A stretch of 64,000 bases of DNA from Quadrisphaera sp. RL12-1S (GCF_014270065.1 NZ_JACNME010000002.1:124001-188000); one strand, 5' to 3'. Shown: positions 17,087-25,343, numbered from the stretch's first letter. Notes: a model not told the origin generated them from the letters alone. Program-made: numbers and translations.

Positions 17087-18112
17087 GTGCTCACCGACAT
17101 GCCGCTGGACCAGCTCCGCGCCCACCGCAGCGCCCACCGGGACCCGGACGGGCTCGCCGAGTTCTGGGACTCCACGCTCGCGCAGGCGCGGGCCGCGGGG
17201 GGCGACGTCGTCGTCGTCCCCCAGCCCACGCCGCTGACCTCCGTCGACGTCTACGACGTGACCTTCCCGGGCTTCGACGGCCAGCCGGTCCGGGCGTGGC
17301 TGCGGGTGCCCGCCGGTGCGGTCGCCACCGCCGAGGCGTCCGGGCGCGGGCTGGCGACGGTGGTGCAGTTCGTCGGGTACGGGGGCGGCCGCGGCGAGCC
17401 CGCCGACGACCTGCTCTTCGCCAGCTGCGGCTTCGCCCACCTGCACGTGGACACCCGCGGGCAGGGGTCGACGTGGAGCCGCGGCGCCACCCCCGACCTC
17501 GGCACCGCCGACCCGGGCAGCCACTCCCCGCAGTTCCCCGGCGTCATGACCCGAGGGATCACCTCCCCGGAGACCTCCTACTACCGGCGCCTGTTCACCG
17601 ACGCCGCCCGCGCGGTCGACGCCGCGCGCACGCTGGCCGTGGTCGACGCCGCGCGGGTGGCGGTCTACGGCGGCAGCCAGGGCGGGGCCATGGCCATCGC
17701 CGCGGGCGCCCTGGTCCCGGACGTCGGTGCCGTGGTGGCGCACGTGCCGTTCCTCTGCGACATCCGCCGGTCGATGACGATCACCGACGCCGACCCGTTC
17801 CACGAGCTGGTGCGCTACCTCGCGGTGCACCGCGACGCGGTGGACGCCGTGCACCGCACGCTGGACCACCTCGACGGGGTGGGCTTCGCCCGCCGCGGCC
17901 GCGCGCCGGCGCGGTTCACCGCGGCGCTCATGGACGCGGTGGTGCCGCCGTCGGGGCCGTTCGCCGCCCACGCCGCGTGGGGCGAGCGGGCTGCGGCGGG
18001 CGGCGCGACCGTGCACAAGGAGATCGAGGTGTGGCCGTACAACGGCCACGAGGGCGGCGGGTCCGTCGACGAGGTGTCCGCGGTGGAGTTCTTCCGCCGC
18101 CACCTCGGCTGA
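17087..18112 (+). CDS. CE7 family acetyl xylan esterase / cephalosporin-C deacetylase-like
   Basis: 341 residues of alpha/beta hydrolase fold. The nucleophile S197 lies in YGGSQGGAMA. The other triad members are D283 (LMDAVVPPSG, family DxxxPPS) and H321 (YNGHEGGG). RGQGS (about 124-128), the CE7-specific motif near the oxyanion hole, is also present. The family removes acetyl groups from xylo-oligosaccharides and cephalosporin C; most members act in the cytosol and none of the N-terminus looks like a signal peptide. GTG at 17087, with ATG at 17099 as alternative. The SDR gene follows after 44 nt on the same strand. Confidence 0.9.
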   Translation: MLTDMPLDQLRAHRSAHRDPDGLAEFWDSTLAQARAAGGDVVVVPQPTPLTSVDVYDVTFPGFDGQPVRAWLRVPAGAVATAEASGRGLATVVQFVGYGGGRGEPADDLLFASCGFAHLHVDTRGQGSTWSRGATPDLGTADPGSHSPQFPGVMTRGITSPETSYYRRLFTDAARAVDAARTLAVVDAARVAVYGGSQGGAMAIAAGALVPDVGAVVAHVPFLCDIRRSMTITDADPFHELVRYLAVHRDAVDAVHRTLDHLDGVGFARRGRAPARFTAALMDAVVPPSGPFAAHAAWGERAAAGGATVHKEIEVWPYNGHEGGGSVDEVSAVEFFRRHLG

Positions 18113-18156
18113 GGAGGCCGGTCCCGGTGGTGTCGACGACGACGAGGGGGAGTGCC

Positions 18157-18936
18157 GTGCCGGTGTCGGGCAGGACGGCGGTGGTGACGGGCGCGGGCTC
18201 GGAGCGCGGGATCGGGCGGGCCGTGGCGCACCGGCTCGCCCGCGACGGGTGGAGCCTGCTGCTCGTCGACGTCGACGACGACGGCGTGCAGCGCCGTGCC
18301 CGCGAGGTGGGGGCCGAGCTGGCCGACGGGGCGTCGGTGGTGGGCCTGGCGTGCGACGTCACCTCGCCCGACGCCGTCGCGGCGGCGTTCCGCGAGGCCT
18401 TCGAGGGGGAGTCCCCGCGGCTGCCGCCGGTGGTGGGTCTGGTGAACCTCGCCGGCATCCCCAGTCCCACGCCCCTGCTGGACGTGACGCTCGCGGAGTG
18501 GGACCGGGTGATGGCGGTCAACGCCACCGGCTCGCTGCTGCTCGTGCAGGAGGCCGGGCGGCGCATGGTGGCCGCCGGGCACGGGCGGATCGTGCTGACG
18601 TCGTCGGTGACCGCGCTCGACGGTGGCGGGACGTTCTCCAAGTCCGCGTACGCGGCGGCGAAGGCCGCGGTGCTGGGCCTGGCGCGCGGCGCCGCGCGCG
18701 AGCTGGGCCCGCACGGCGTCACCGTCAACGCACTCGTCCCGGGGCCGGTGGACACCGACATCATGGGTGGGGCGCTGGACGACGAGCGCAAGGCCCGGAT
18801 GGCCGGGGGCATCCCGGTGGGCCGGGTGGGCCAGCCGGCCGACCTCGCCGAGGTGGCGGCGTTCCTGCTGTCCGACGGCGCCGGCTTCGTCAACGGCACG
18901 ACGTTCAGCGTGGACGGCGGCATGCACATGCACTGA
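18157..18936 (+). CDS. SDR family oxidoreductase (FabG-like)
   Basis: 259 residues with the full classical SDR set: nucleotide-binding TGAGSERGIG (11-20), NLAG (97-100), N122, and catalytic S150, Y165 and K169 (SAYAAAKAAV). The C-terminus FVNGTTFSVDGG is typical. D38 after the second strand (LLVDVD) suggests NAD(H) preference. The substrate is unknown. The GTG at 18157 is chosen because gaggggg sits 6 nt upstream; GTGs at 18127 and 18130 would add 9-10 residues. It lies 44 nt behind the CE7 esterase and may be co-transcribed. Confidence 0.9.
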   Translation: MPVSGRTAVVTGAGSERGIGRAVAHRLARDGWSLLLVDVDDDGVQRRAREVGAELADGASVVGLACDVTSPDAVAAAFREAFEGESPRLPPVVGLVNLAGIPSPTPLLDVTLAEWDRVMAVNATGSLLLVQEAGRRMVAAGHGRIVLTSSVTALDGGGTFSKSAYAAAKAAVLGLARGAARELGPHGVTVNALVPGPVDTDIMGGALDDERKARMAGGIPVGRVGQPADLAEVAAFLLSDGAGFVNGTTFSVDGGMHMH

Positions 18937-18972
18937 GCCGCTGACTGAGCCGCCGACGAGGGGTGGCGCCGG

Positions 18973-19533
18973 TCAGCAGGTGTGGTCGCCGCCGTCCCAG
19001 TACTGGACGTCCACGGCGGTGATCTGCTGGCTGCCGGGGTCGACGGTGAGCACCCACGGGATGACGTCCTCTGCGCCGGCGCGGCCGTCCACGAGGTGCG
19101 TGGTGTGGACGCGGGCGCACACCTGCAGCGGACCGCCCAGCTGGCGGGTGGCCGACATCCCCGCGAGCTCCACCCGGGCGCCCGCGACCTCGCCCGTGCC
19201 CCCGGCCAGCGACGACCGCTCCTGCGCCGCCTCCCGGGCGTACGCCGCGACGTCCTCCACGGCCCCGCCGCTGAGGAAGGCCCTCGGGGCGAGCCCGGCG
19301 GCGAGCTGAGCGGGCGTCTGGCCGGGACCGGCGCTCGGGTCCTGCGTCTCGCGGGCGAGCAGCACCACGCGTCCGCCCAGGTCCTCGCGCTGCACGAGGC
19401 TCAGCGGCACCGGCACGGCGAGCGCGGTCTGAGAGGTGGCCACCCACCAGCCCCCGCCGGCCAGGGCGAGCAGCGCCACCGCCCCGGCGAGCGCGGCACC
19501 CCGACGGCGCCCCCGCTTCCTGACAGCGACCAT
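18973..19533 (-). CDS. Small membrane-anchored/secreted protein, two-Cys family copy 1
   Basis: 186 residues, unrecognised. A basic start (VRKRGRRRG) and a hydrophobic helix (GAALAGAVALLALAGGGWWVA) anchor or export it. The extracytoplasmic part ends with LQVCARVHT and then DPGSQQITAVDVQYWDGGDHTC, the last residue being Cys. The same C-terminal pattern, including both cysteines, is in the gene at 19935-20579, so the two are diverged paralogues. A disulfide between the conserved cysteines is likely by inference. ATG at 19533; a GTG five codons upstream is possible. Ends convergently with the SDR gene. Confidence 0.6.
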   Translation of the reverse strand: MVAVRKRGRRRGAALAGAVALLALAGGGWWVATSQTALAVPVPLSLVQREDLGGRVVLLARETQDPSAGPGQTPAQLAAGLAPRAFLSGGAVEDVAAYAREAAQERSSLAGGTGEVAGARVELAGMSATRQLGGPLQVCARVHTTHLVDGRAGAEDVIPWVLTVDPGSQQITAVDVQYWDGGDHTC

Positions 19534-19567
19534 GGACGACGACACCACGGCTCGCGCCGGACGGTCG

Positions 19568-19867
19568 TCATCCCGTGGGCTGACTGCCCGCCCGCTCGAG
19601 CGCCAGGCCGCGGCGCACCCAGGAGGCCCCCGCGAGGAGGGCGCCGCCGAGCGCGAGGACGGCAGCGGCCTCCAGCTGCCGCTGCGACCGCTCGGCCGCG
19701 CACGTGAAGACGGTGTCCGTGGACGTCCCGTCCTCGAACGCCATGACGGCGAACGCGGGCGGGCAGCCGAAGCGCGCCAGGGGCACGGGGCTCACGCCGA
19801 TGAGGACGCCGCAGGCGAGCAGGACGGCCGCGGCCGCCTGCAGAGCACCGAGCACGTGCCTGGTCAT
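19568..19867 (-). CDS. Small two-helix membrane protein
   Basis: 99 residues, not recognised. Two hydrophobic stretches (LGALQAAAAVLLACGVLIGV and LEAAAVLALGGALLAGASWV) flank a central loop with two cysteines (GCPP and FTCAAE). ATG at 19867 is supported by gaggag 4-9 nt upstream. It lies between the two two-Cys paralogues on the same strand, so the three may form one operon. Confidence 0.55.
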   Translation of the reverse strand: MTRHVLGALQAAAAVLLACGVLIGVSPVPLARFGCPPAFAVMAFEDGTSTDTVFTCAAERSQRQLEAAAVLALGGALLAGASWVRRGLALERAGSQPTG

Positions 19868-19934
19868 GGGACTCCTCGTCGTCGAGCCGGTGGGGCCGGT
19901 GGGGTCGTAGAGCCGGTGGGTGGAGCGGCTGCGG

Positions 19935-20579
19935 TCAGCAGTCGTAGGGACCGTCGTCCCAGTCCTGCACCTGCAGGTCGGTGATCTGCCCGGTCGAGGG
20001 GTCCTCCGTGACCACCCACGGCACGACCTCGCCGCCGCTGCCGCCGGTGCGCCAGAGGACGTCCGAGCGGACGCGGGCGCAGACGTGCAGCACGCCGTCG
20101 AGCTCCCGCCGTGCGGAGAGCGCCTCGATGCTGACGGTGCTGCTCTGGGCCGCGGTGCCCGCGGGCGTGGTCGTGCCGGCGCGCAGGTGGTCGGTGGTGC
20201 GGGCCCACGCGGCGACGGCGGTGACGGCCCGTCCGCTGAGCCGCGCGGGACCGGCCAGGGCCGCCGCGGCCTGCTCGGGGGAGGAGCCGGGGACCACGAC
20301 CTGCGGTGCCTGGTCCGGCGTCGTCGCTGCGGTCGAGGCCGCGCCCGGGGGCTGGACGAGGAAGGCGGTCTGCACGTCGCGGGCCACCAGCAGGATCCGC
20401 TCGGAGGTGTCAGCGCTCTGCGCGGCCGACAGCTGCGTCGGGAACGCCTTCTCCGAGCCCGGTGTGAGCCACCACCACACCGCACCGGCGGTGGCGCCCA
20501 GGACCAGGGTCCCGCGGCGCAGCCGACCACGAGCCCTGCGCGCGCCCGCCGGTGTCCGGTGATCACGACGAGTGATCAG
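19935..20579 (-). CDS. Membrane-anchored/secreted protein, two-Cys family copy 2 (start uncertain)
   Basis: About 214 residues. A basic segment and one hydrophobic helix (GTLVLGATAGAVWWWLT) precede an extracytoplasmic domain ending LHVCARVRSDVL and DPSTGQITDLQVQDWDDGPYDC, parallel to copy 1. There is no ATG or GTG in frame between the stop of the upstream gene (20603) and the helix; the nearest candidates are CTG at 20579 or ATC at 20576. A GTG at 20762 would run through the whole end of the upstream gene and is unlikely. A non-canonical start or a frameshift is possible. The palindrome at 20560-20578 covers the first codons. Confidence 0.5.
   Translation of the reverse strand: MITRRDHRTPAGARRARGRLRRGTLVLGATAGAVWWWLTPGSEKAFPTQLSAAQSADTSERILLVARDVQTAFLVQPPGAASTAATTPDQAPQVVVPGSSPEQAAAALAGPARLSGRAVTAVAAWARTTDHLRAGTTTPAGTAAQSSTVSIEALSARRELDGVLHVCARVRSDVLWRTGGSGGEVVPWVVTEDPSTGQITDLQVQDWDDGPYDC
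20560..20578. promoter_or_regulatory. Perfect inverted repeat TGATCAC-N5-GTGATCA (possible operator)
   Basis: TGATCACGACGAGTGATCA is a perfect 7-5-7 inverted repeat between the 3' end of the gene at 20603 and the body of copy 2. Spacing and symmetry suit a dimeric regulator; no regulator gene is adjacent. Confidence 0.45.
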
Positions 20580-20602
20580 ACCACCGTCCGGCCGCCGCGT
20601 CG

Positions 20603-20998
20603 TCAGCCCACGGGCGGCCCCGGGGACAGCCGGGCGAGCAGCGTCGCGTCGACCACGACGTCGTGCGGGAGGCTCGCCAGCTCGGGCCCGCCCACCGCGA
20701 CGCCGGATGCCACGGCGACGTCGGCGAGGTGGCTCCAGGAGGCCGCCACCGCCTGCTCCCACGTGCCGCCGTGCACCGGCCCGTCGGGGCCGACGACGGT
20801 GCGCGCGGTCTCCTCGACGTCCTCGCGCGTGGTGCTGGCCCAGATGCTGCTGCTCCGACCCGTGCTGCTGGTCCAGCCGCGGTCGTCCAGCAGGACGACC
20901 CGCGCGCCGTCAGCGAGCTCGAGCTCCAGCAGCGCCCTGGCGGAGAGCTGGTGCTCCGGCTGCGACGCCACCTCGGGGTCGGGGGTCACCGAGGTCAC
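20603..20998 (-). CDS. Hypothetical protein (about 131 aa)
   Basis: Not recognised. Soluble, with acidic alternating segments: LELELADGARVVLLDDRGW, REDVEETARTVVGPDG, TWEQAVAASWSHLADVAVASGV and LPHDVVVDATLLARL. It has an ordinary folded-protein composition, whereas the upstream extension of the frame is low-complexity Arg/Pro. The start is taken as GTG 20998; GTG 20989 or one 12 codons upstream are also possible. Same strand and close to the envelope-protein genes. Confidence 0.45.
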   Translation of the reverse strand: MTSVTPDPEVASQPEHQLSARALLELELADGARVVLLDDRGWTSSTGRSSSIWASTTREDVEETARTVVGPDGPVHGGTWEQAVAASWSHLADVAVASGVAVGGPELASLPHDVVVDATLLARLSPGPPVG

Positions 20999-21147
20999 CA
21001 GCCGCCGGGGTGCTGGTCGCGAGGGGGCCACCGGGGCACGGTCTCGCAGCGCGCCCCGGCGGTCCCCGCCGCCCTGGCTGCCGCTGCCCGAGCGGTGACA
21101 CCGGTGCGACGAGCAACCCCACCGGGGGCTGCGCGCGTACTCCGGGT

Positions 21148-21822
21148 GTGCCGCGCGACGACAGCCCCCGCCCTCCCCGCCTGACGAGGACGACGACGAG
21201 GGCGGGCGCGGTGCTTGCCGCGTCCGCCGTCGTCGTCGCCCTGCTGGGGGCGGCGGGGTGCGCCGGGGGAGCCGGGGCCGCACTGGTGGGCGCGTCCGTC
21301 CCTGCGGTCCCGAGCGACGTCCCACGGGCGGGGCCGACGCCGACGCCGTGCGTGACCCCCACGAGCACGGCCGACCTCGCCTCCTCGCTACCAGGCGACG
21401 TGGAGGCGGTGGCGCAGGTGCACGTCACGGGCAGGGCGCTGCCGTCGGGGTTCGGGGCGGGCGACGGGTCGTGGGTGGAGACCAGCGCGGTGGAGCCGCT
21501 GCTCGGGAGCTTCCCGCACGGCCTGCGACTGTTCTCTCACCGGCCGCCAGGGACGGGGCCCCTGCCCGAGGGCGAGTACGTGCTGCTGCTCGGCGCCTAC
21601 GACAACGCCACCGGCGTCTACTTCACGGTGGGCGGGAACCAGGGCGCCTACGCCCTGCGGGATGACGGGCTGCTGCACCAGCGTTGCGTGGTGCTCCCGG
21701 GGGATGCCGGTCCTGCCGAGACGGCGGGCGGCATCAGCCGCGACCAGCTGCTCGCCCTCGTCGAGGGGCTGGGACCAGGTCCGCGGACCGGCGTCAGCGC
21801 CGGGACCTCAGCACGCGACTGA
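21148..21822 (+). CDS. Putative lipoprotein
   Basis: 224 residues. A basic N-terminus (RPPRLTRTTTR), a hydrophobic run (AGAVLAASAVVVALL) and a lipobox, GAAGC, indicate lipidation and export to the outer face of the membrane. The mature part starts with a Gly/Ala/Pro linker. Then come PCVTPTSTADLASSLPGDVEAVAQVHVTG and LLGAYDNATGVYFTVGGNQGAY; no known domain. GTG at 21148. The 3' end overlaps the convergent gene at 21794 by 29 nt. Confidence 0.65.
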   Translation: MPRDDSPRPPRLTRTTTRAGAVLAASAVVVALLGAAGCAGGAGAALVGASVPAVPSDVPRAGPTPTPCVTPTSTADLASSLPGDVEAVAQVHVTGRALPSGFGAGDGSWVETSAVEPLLGSFPHGLRLFSHRPPGTGPLPEGEYVLLLGAYDNATGVYFTVGGNQGAYALRDDGLLHQRCVVLPGDAGPAETAGGISRDQLLALVEGLGPGPRTGVSAGTSARD

Positions 21823-22372
21823 CGAGCAGCCGGGGGAGGCCCAGGCGCGCTTCCTGCCAGGAGCCGAACAGCGGCTCCGGGGGCTCCGGGACCCGCTGGA
21901 CCTCGCCGTCGACCGCCACCTCCAGCCACCGCCGCTGCCGGCCGTCGGGGCACGGCTGCGTGACCTCGCGCGAGCGGCCGTGGAGGTGCCCTGCCGCGAG
22001 GGCGACGAACGACGGGGCGACCTCGTCGACCTCCCCCTCGTCCACCTCGAACTCCAGCCGGGTGAAGCCGCCGGAGAGCTCGAGGGCGAGGATCCCCGCG
22101 CCCCAGATCGTCACGGCGGCCCAGCGCGCCGCCTCGTCGTCGTCCTGGGGGTGGCTCAGCCGCAGCAGCACGGTCGGGTCGTGCGGACCGACCCCACCCC
22201 GCTCGTCGAGCCGGTCACGCGCGTCCCGAGCGGCCACGCCCTCGGTCCCGAGCGCGGCCTGCGCCACCGCGCTGACGATCAGGTCCCCGTAGGCCTGGCG
22301 CGCCTGCGCGCGCGAGCGCTCGCGGCGCTCGCGGCGGGTGCCCGCGCGGGCGGGACGGGCGGGGTCGCTCAC
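21794..22372 (-). CDS. Hypothetical protein coupled to the RidA-like fusion gene
   Basis: 192 residues, not recognised. The Arg-rich start (RRERRERSRAQARQAYGD) is followed by a soluble domain with paired strands: LLRLSHPQDDDEAARWAAVTIWGAG, LALELSGGFTRLEFEVDEGEVDEV and RWLEVAVDG. GTG at 22372 overlaps the stop of the upstream gene (GTGA), so the two are translationally coupled and probably work together. The gene ends inside the convergent lipoprotein gene (29-nt overlap). Confidence 0.55.
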   Translation of the reverse strand: MSDPARPARAGTRRERRERSRAQARQAYGDLIVSAVAQAALGTEGVAARDARDRLDERGGVGPHDPTVLLRLSHPQDDDEAARWAAVTIWGAGILALELSGGFTRLEFEVDEGEVDEVAPSFVALAAGHLHGRSREVTQPCPDGRQRRWLEVAVDGEVQRVPEPPEPLFGSWQEARLGLPRLLVSRVLRSRR

Positions 22373-23232
22373 CGAGGCTCACCCGCGGGAGGACGGTCCA
22401 GCAGCGCCGTGGCCGTCGCCTCGACCTCGACCACCCGGTCCGGGACCGCCAGACGAGGGACGCCGAGCACGCTGATCGAGGGAGCAGCTCCGGCGTCCCG
22501 CAGCCGCGACGCGAGCTCGCGGACGCTCACCGACACCGCGTGGGCGTCGGTGGTGCGGATCTGCAGGTGCTCGACGTCGGCCAGGGACATCCCCTCTGCC
22601 GACAGCTGCCGGCGCGCGTCGTCGAGGCACCGGTGGAGCTGGGAGGGCACACCGTCGTCGCCGTCGTCGCTGCCGTTCGCGGGTGCCGCCGGCCGGCACG
22701 TGACCGTCACCGTGCGGGGGAAGGGCCACTGCCGCTCGGGAGCACCGGGCTCCTCCGTCGCCGGCAGGTGCCGTCCCTCGAGGAGGTCGAGCACCACGGC
22801 CAGGTCACCAGCAGGCACTGCCAGCTGCACCCCGGCTCCCGCGGTGGTGCTGACCGTCACGAGCCGGCACCGCGCGTCGAAGCGCAGGCTGGTGAGCCAC
22901 CCTGCGCGCTGCACGCCGTCACGGTCCACGGCGTCGACGTCGACGACGAAGGCCGGCAGCGTCCGGAGGCGCAGGCCCTTCCAGTACAGGCCCAGCGCGA
23001 CTCGGCCGGGACTGACGATTGCGCGCCCGACCCGCCACCGTCGCGACAGCTGCGGGTGCTCGCCTCCCACCACGCGGGCCCAGCACTCGAACGACCACGC
23101 CGCGCCGCCGTCGGGGGAGCCGGTCCTGCGGGATCTGACGAGGTGGGCGGTCGCCATGGAGGTGAGGAGCGCGGCTCCCACCGTCAGGGGCAGGCGCCAC
23201 AGGAGCTCGACGCCGACGCTGGTCCACTCCAC
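22369..23232 (-). CDS. Membrane-anchored protein with RidA (YjgF)-like C-terminal domain
   Basis: 287 residues. An N-terminal helix (LLWRLPLTVGAALLTSMA) anchors a ~120-residue domain (WRVGRAIVSPGRVALGLYWKGLRLRTLP...) that resembles DUF2550/PH-like actinobacterial proteins. Residues ~195-280 fit the RidA/YjgF fold: LHRCLDDARRQLSAEGMSLADVEHLQIRTTD, PSISVLGVPRLAVPDRVVEVEATATALL. RidA proteins remove reactive enamine/imine intermediates, but the catalytic Arg of the usual PARS motif is replaced here (PSIS). It is therefore probably a binding or structural version. Start ATG at 23232; coupled by GTGA overlap to the following gene. Confidence 0.55.
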   Translation of the reverse strand: MEWTSVGVELLWRLPLTVGAALLTSMATAHLVRSRRTGSPDGGAAWSFECWARVVGGEHPQLSRRWRVGRAIVSPGRVALGLYWKGLRLRTLPAFVVDVDAVDRDGVQRAGWLTSLRFDARCRLVTVSTTAGAGVQLAVPAGDLAVVLDLLEGRHLPATEEPGAPERQWPFPRTVTVTCRPAAPANGSDDGDDGVPSQLHRCLDDARRQLSAEGMSLADVEHLQIRTTDAHAVSVSVRELASRLRDAGAAPSISVLGVPRLAVPDRVVEVEATATALLDRPPAGEPR

Positions 23233-23383
23233 GCGCGGTCCCCCTCACCGACGGCTGCACCGCCCGGCGATCATGCCGGAGCACCTGCACGCCGGTCACC
23301 ACCAGCGACTCGGGTGGATCAGCGCCGTCACAGCGCGGCACGGCGTGCACGTCGTCGCTGCGCCAGCCCTGCGCAGCCAGGGG

Positions 23384-25135
23384 TCAGCACCCGCAGGCAC
23401 GGTGTGCCGCGGGGATGTCGGGGACCAGGTCGTCACCGGGGTCGTCGTCCGGGGGTGGAGTGGCGAGCACGAGCTGCTCCGCTCTCCGCCGGGTGGTCTC
23501 GGCGACCGCCCGGCGCGGGTTGGTCACCCACCGGTGCAGCGGGTCGATGCTCATGGGAGGCCGCACCTGGGGCACCCCGTCGACCATCCGCACGTCCCAC
23601 ACACCGAGGGTCACCAAGACGTGGTGCCGACCGCACAGCAGCACCCCGGAATCGACGTCCGTGGGACCTCCCTCGGCCCAGGCGTGCACGTGGTGCGCTT
23701 CGAGCCACCCGGGCGGGGCGGTGCAGCCGGGGACGATGCACCCGCCGTCGCGGGCGAGCATCGCGCGCCGCTGGGCCGGGCTGAACAGGCGCACCGCGCG
23801 TCCGAGCGCCAGGACGGCGGCGTCAGCGCCCTGGCAGGACAGCGTCACGGTGTGCATGAGCGCGCTGCACGCCAGGTGCTGGAGCTGGGTGGTGGTCAGC
23901 GACCGGCGGGTGGTCTCGTTGGTGGCGCGCCCGGAGCCGGGGACGCCCGTCACCTGGCCGTCGGTGGCGGTGACGATGATGCGCGGGGGCTCACCACCGC
24001 GCGTCTCGTCGGAGCTGCGGCCCAGGCGGGTGAGGAGCGCGAGGGCGTCGGCCCGGCGCTGGGGGGCCGTCCGCTCGTCGCGCACGGCGACGGCGGGCCG
24101 GCTCGGGCGGGCGGTGCCGCCGTCGTCGTCCACACCGGGGAGCGGGACGTCGGCCGTGTCGTCGAGGGCGCTGGCGCGGGAGGGGTCGGCGAGGGGGGCG
24201 CGCACCGTGGGGTCGGGCTTGGACAGGTGGTCGATCGCGGCCTTGAACTCCGCACCGACGATGGCGTCGAGGTGACCGCGGACGTCGACCGAGCCGTCGT
24301 CGTGGACGGTCAGGGACAGGTAGCGCTTGTCGACGTCGTCGGGGTCGAAGCCGCGGTCGGCGCGGTCGGGGTCGAGCGTCTGCGCCAGCACCTCGCAGGC
24401 GATGGCGGCCTGCGGGTGGGTCAGGCCGGGGAGGGTCCGCGCGAGCACGTCGTCCGCCTCGGCGGCGCAGGCGCGCTGGATCCGCCGGGGCAGCGACTCG
24501 ACCGTGCGGCGGGCCAGGGAGGCGACGTCGGTGGAGATGCGGCCGCGGGCGTGCTCCTCGCCGACCCGTCCCAGACCCTCCCCGGCGGAGGGACCCGCCA
24601 CCGGCCCGGCGGGGGTGGCGTCGTCCGCGCCGTCCGTGCCGTCCGCGCGCAGCGGCGCCACCGGGGCGGTGAGGGCCTTCGCCAGGCGCACCTCGGAGCT
24701 CGCGCGGCGGGCCTCCGCCCCGGTGTGGGTGATGAGCAGGTCGGTGGGCGACGTGGCACCGACCGCGGTGAGGTCCTCGGGAGTGAAGCTGGCGGTGAGG
24801 AGCAGCAGCGCCGCGTCGATGACGTGGCGCAGCTCGGCGGCGAGGGTCAGCGCCTCCACGCGCTGGTGGGGGCCGACCGAGGCGAGGTAGCGGGCGGCGT
24901 CGACGGCGGCGTCCACGGCCGCGCGGGCGGTGGAGAGGGCGTCGGCGAGCGGACCGGACAGCGGCAGCGGGGGCAGGTCGAGCAGCGGGGCGTCGTCGTC
25001 GTGGGGGTGCGACGGCGCGGGACCGGCGCCGAGCGCGCCCGGGGCCAGCGGCTCGGACTCCCACACCTCCCCGCCGCCCAGACCGTCAGCACCGGGGGCG
25101 CCCTCGTGGGGCGTCTCGGTGCCGTTCCAGGTCAT
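23384..25135 (-). CDS. DUF222 / HNH endonuclease domain protein (13E12 type)
   Basis: 583 residues. The N-terminal and central helical region (about 30-430) is the DUF222 domain of the actinobacterial 13E12 repeat family: AEVRLAKALTAPV, GLTHPQAAIACEVLAQTLDPDRADRGFDPDDVDKRYL. The C-terminal HNH is intact in its core: ARDGGCIVPGCTAPPGWLEAHHVHAWAEGGPTDVDSGVLLCGRHHVLV, with the usual Asn of the motif replaced by Ser. These proteins occur in many copies per genome and their role (mobile or defence-related) is unsettled. ATG at 25135 with TAGCGT 7 nt upstream and no Shine-Dalgarno points to a leaderless mRNA. Confidence 0.9.
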   Translation of the reverse strand: MTWNGTETPHEGAPGADGLGGGEVWESEPLAPGALGAGPAPSHPHDDDAPLLDLPPLPLSGPLADALSTARAAVDAAVDAARYLASVGPHQRVEALTLAAELRHVIDAALLLLTASFTPEDLTAVGATSPTDLLITHTGAEARRASSEVRLAKALTAPVAPLRADGTDGADDATPAGPVAGPSAGEGLGRVGEEHARGRISTDVASLARRTVESLPRRIQRACAAEADDVLARTLPGLTHPQAAIACEVLAQTLDPDRADRGFDPDDVDKRYLSLTVHDDGSVDVRGHLDAIVGAEFKAAIDHLSKPDPTVRAPLADPSRASALDDTADVPLPGVDDDGGTARPSRPAVAVRDERTAPQRRADALALLTRLGRSSDETRGGEPPRIIVTATDGQVTGVPGSGRATNETTRRSLTTTQLQHLACSALMHTVTLSCQGADAAVLALGRAVRLFSPAQRRAMLARDGGCIVPGCTAPPGWLEAHHVHAWAEGGPTDVDSGVLLCGRHHVLVTLGVWDVRMVDGVPQVRPPMSIDPLHRWVTNPRRAVAETTRRRAEQLVLATPPPDDDPGDDLVPDIPAAHRACGC

Positions 25136-25142
25136 GCCGAGA

Positions 25143-25148
25143 ACGCTA
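25143..25148 (-). promoter_or_regulatory. Candidate -10 (TAGCGT) of a leaderless promoter for the HNH gene
   Basis: TAGCGT on the minus strand ends 7 nt before the ATG, in the context CCCCTAGCGTTC, nearly identical to that of M16 copy B. Confidence 0.45.
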
Positions 25149-25196
25149 GGGGTCACCACCGACAGTCGAACGTGCGTGCATCGTGCCTGCACAGAG

Positions 25197-25210
25197 CGGT
25201 GATCACCGCA
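25197..25210. promoter_or_regulatory. 14-nt perfect palindrome in divergent intergenic region
   Basis: GCGGTGATCACCGC lies between the HNH gene (minus) and the small membrane protein gene (plus), about 50 nt upstream of the TAGCGT hexamer. Its core GGTGATCACC also sits at 3534-3543. Possible operator; the core can arise by chance at this GC content. Confidence 0.35.
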
Positions 25211-25343
25211 AGTCGAGATCCACCTGACCGGCGCACTGTGTGGCGCTCGGTGACGGCTGCAGGAGCTCGGTGCGCCGCGCGGGGGTGACCTCCGCCGCGG
25301 TCTCGGATGCACGGCAGCACGGGTGCCTCAGCACACTCCTGGC

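Noticed and set aside
23384-25135. The DUF222/HNH gene as evidence of an integrated mobile element
   Set aside because: No integrase, transposase, inverted repeats or composition change is visible around it, and such genes are common throughout actinobacterial chromosomes.
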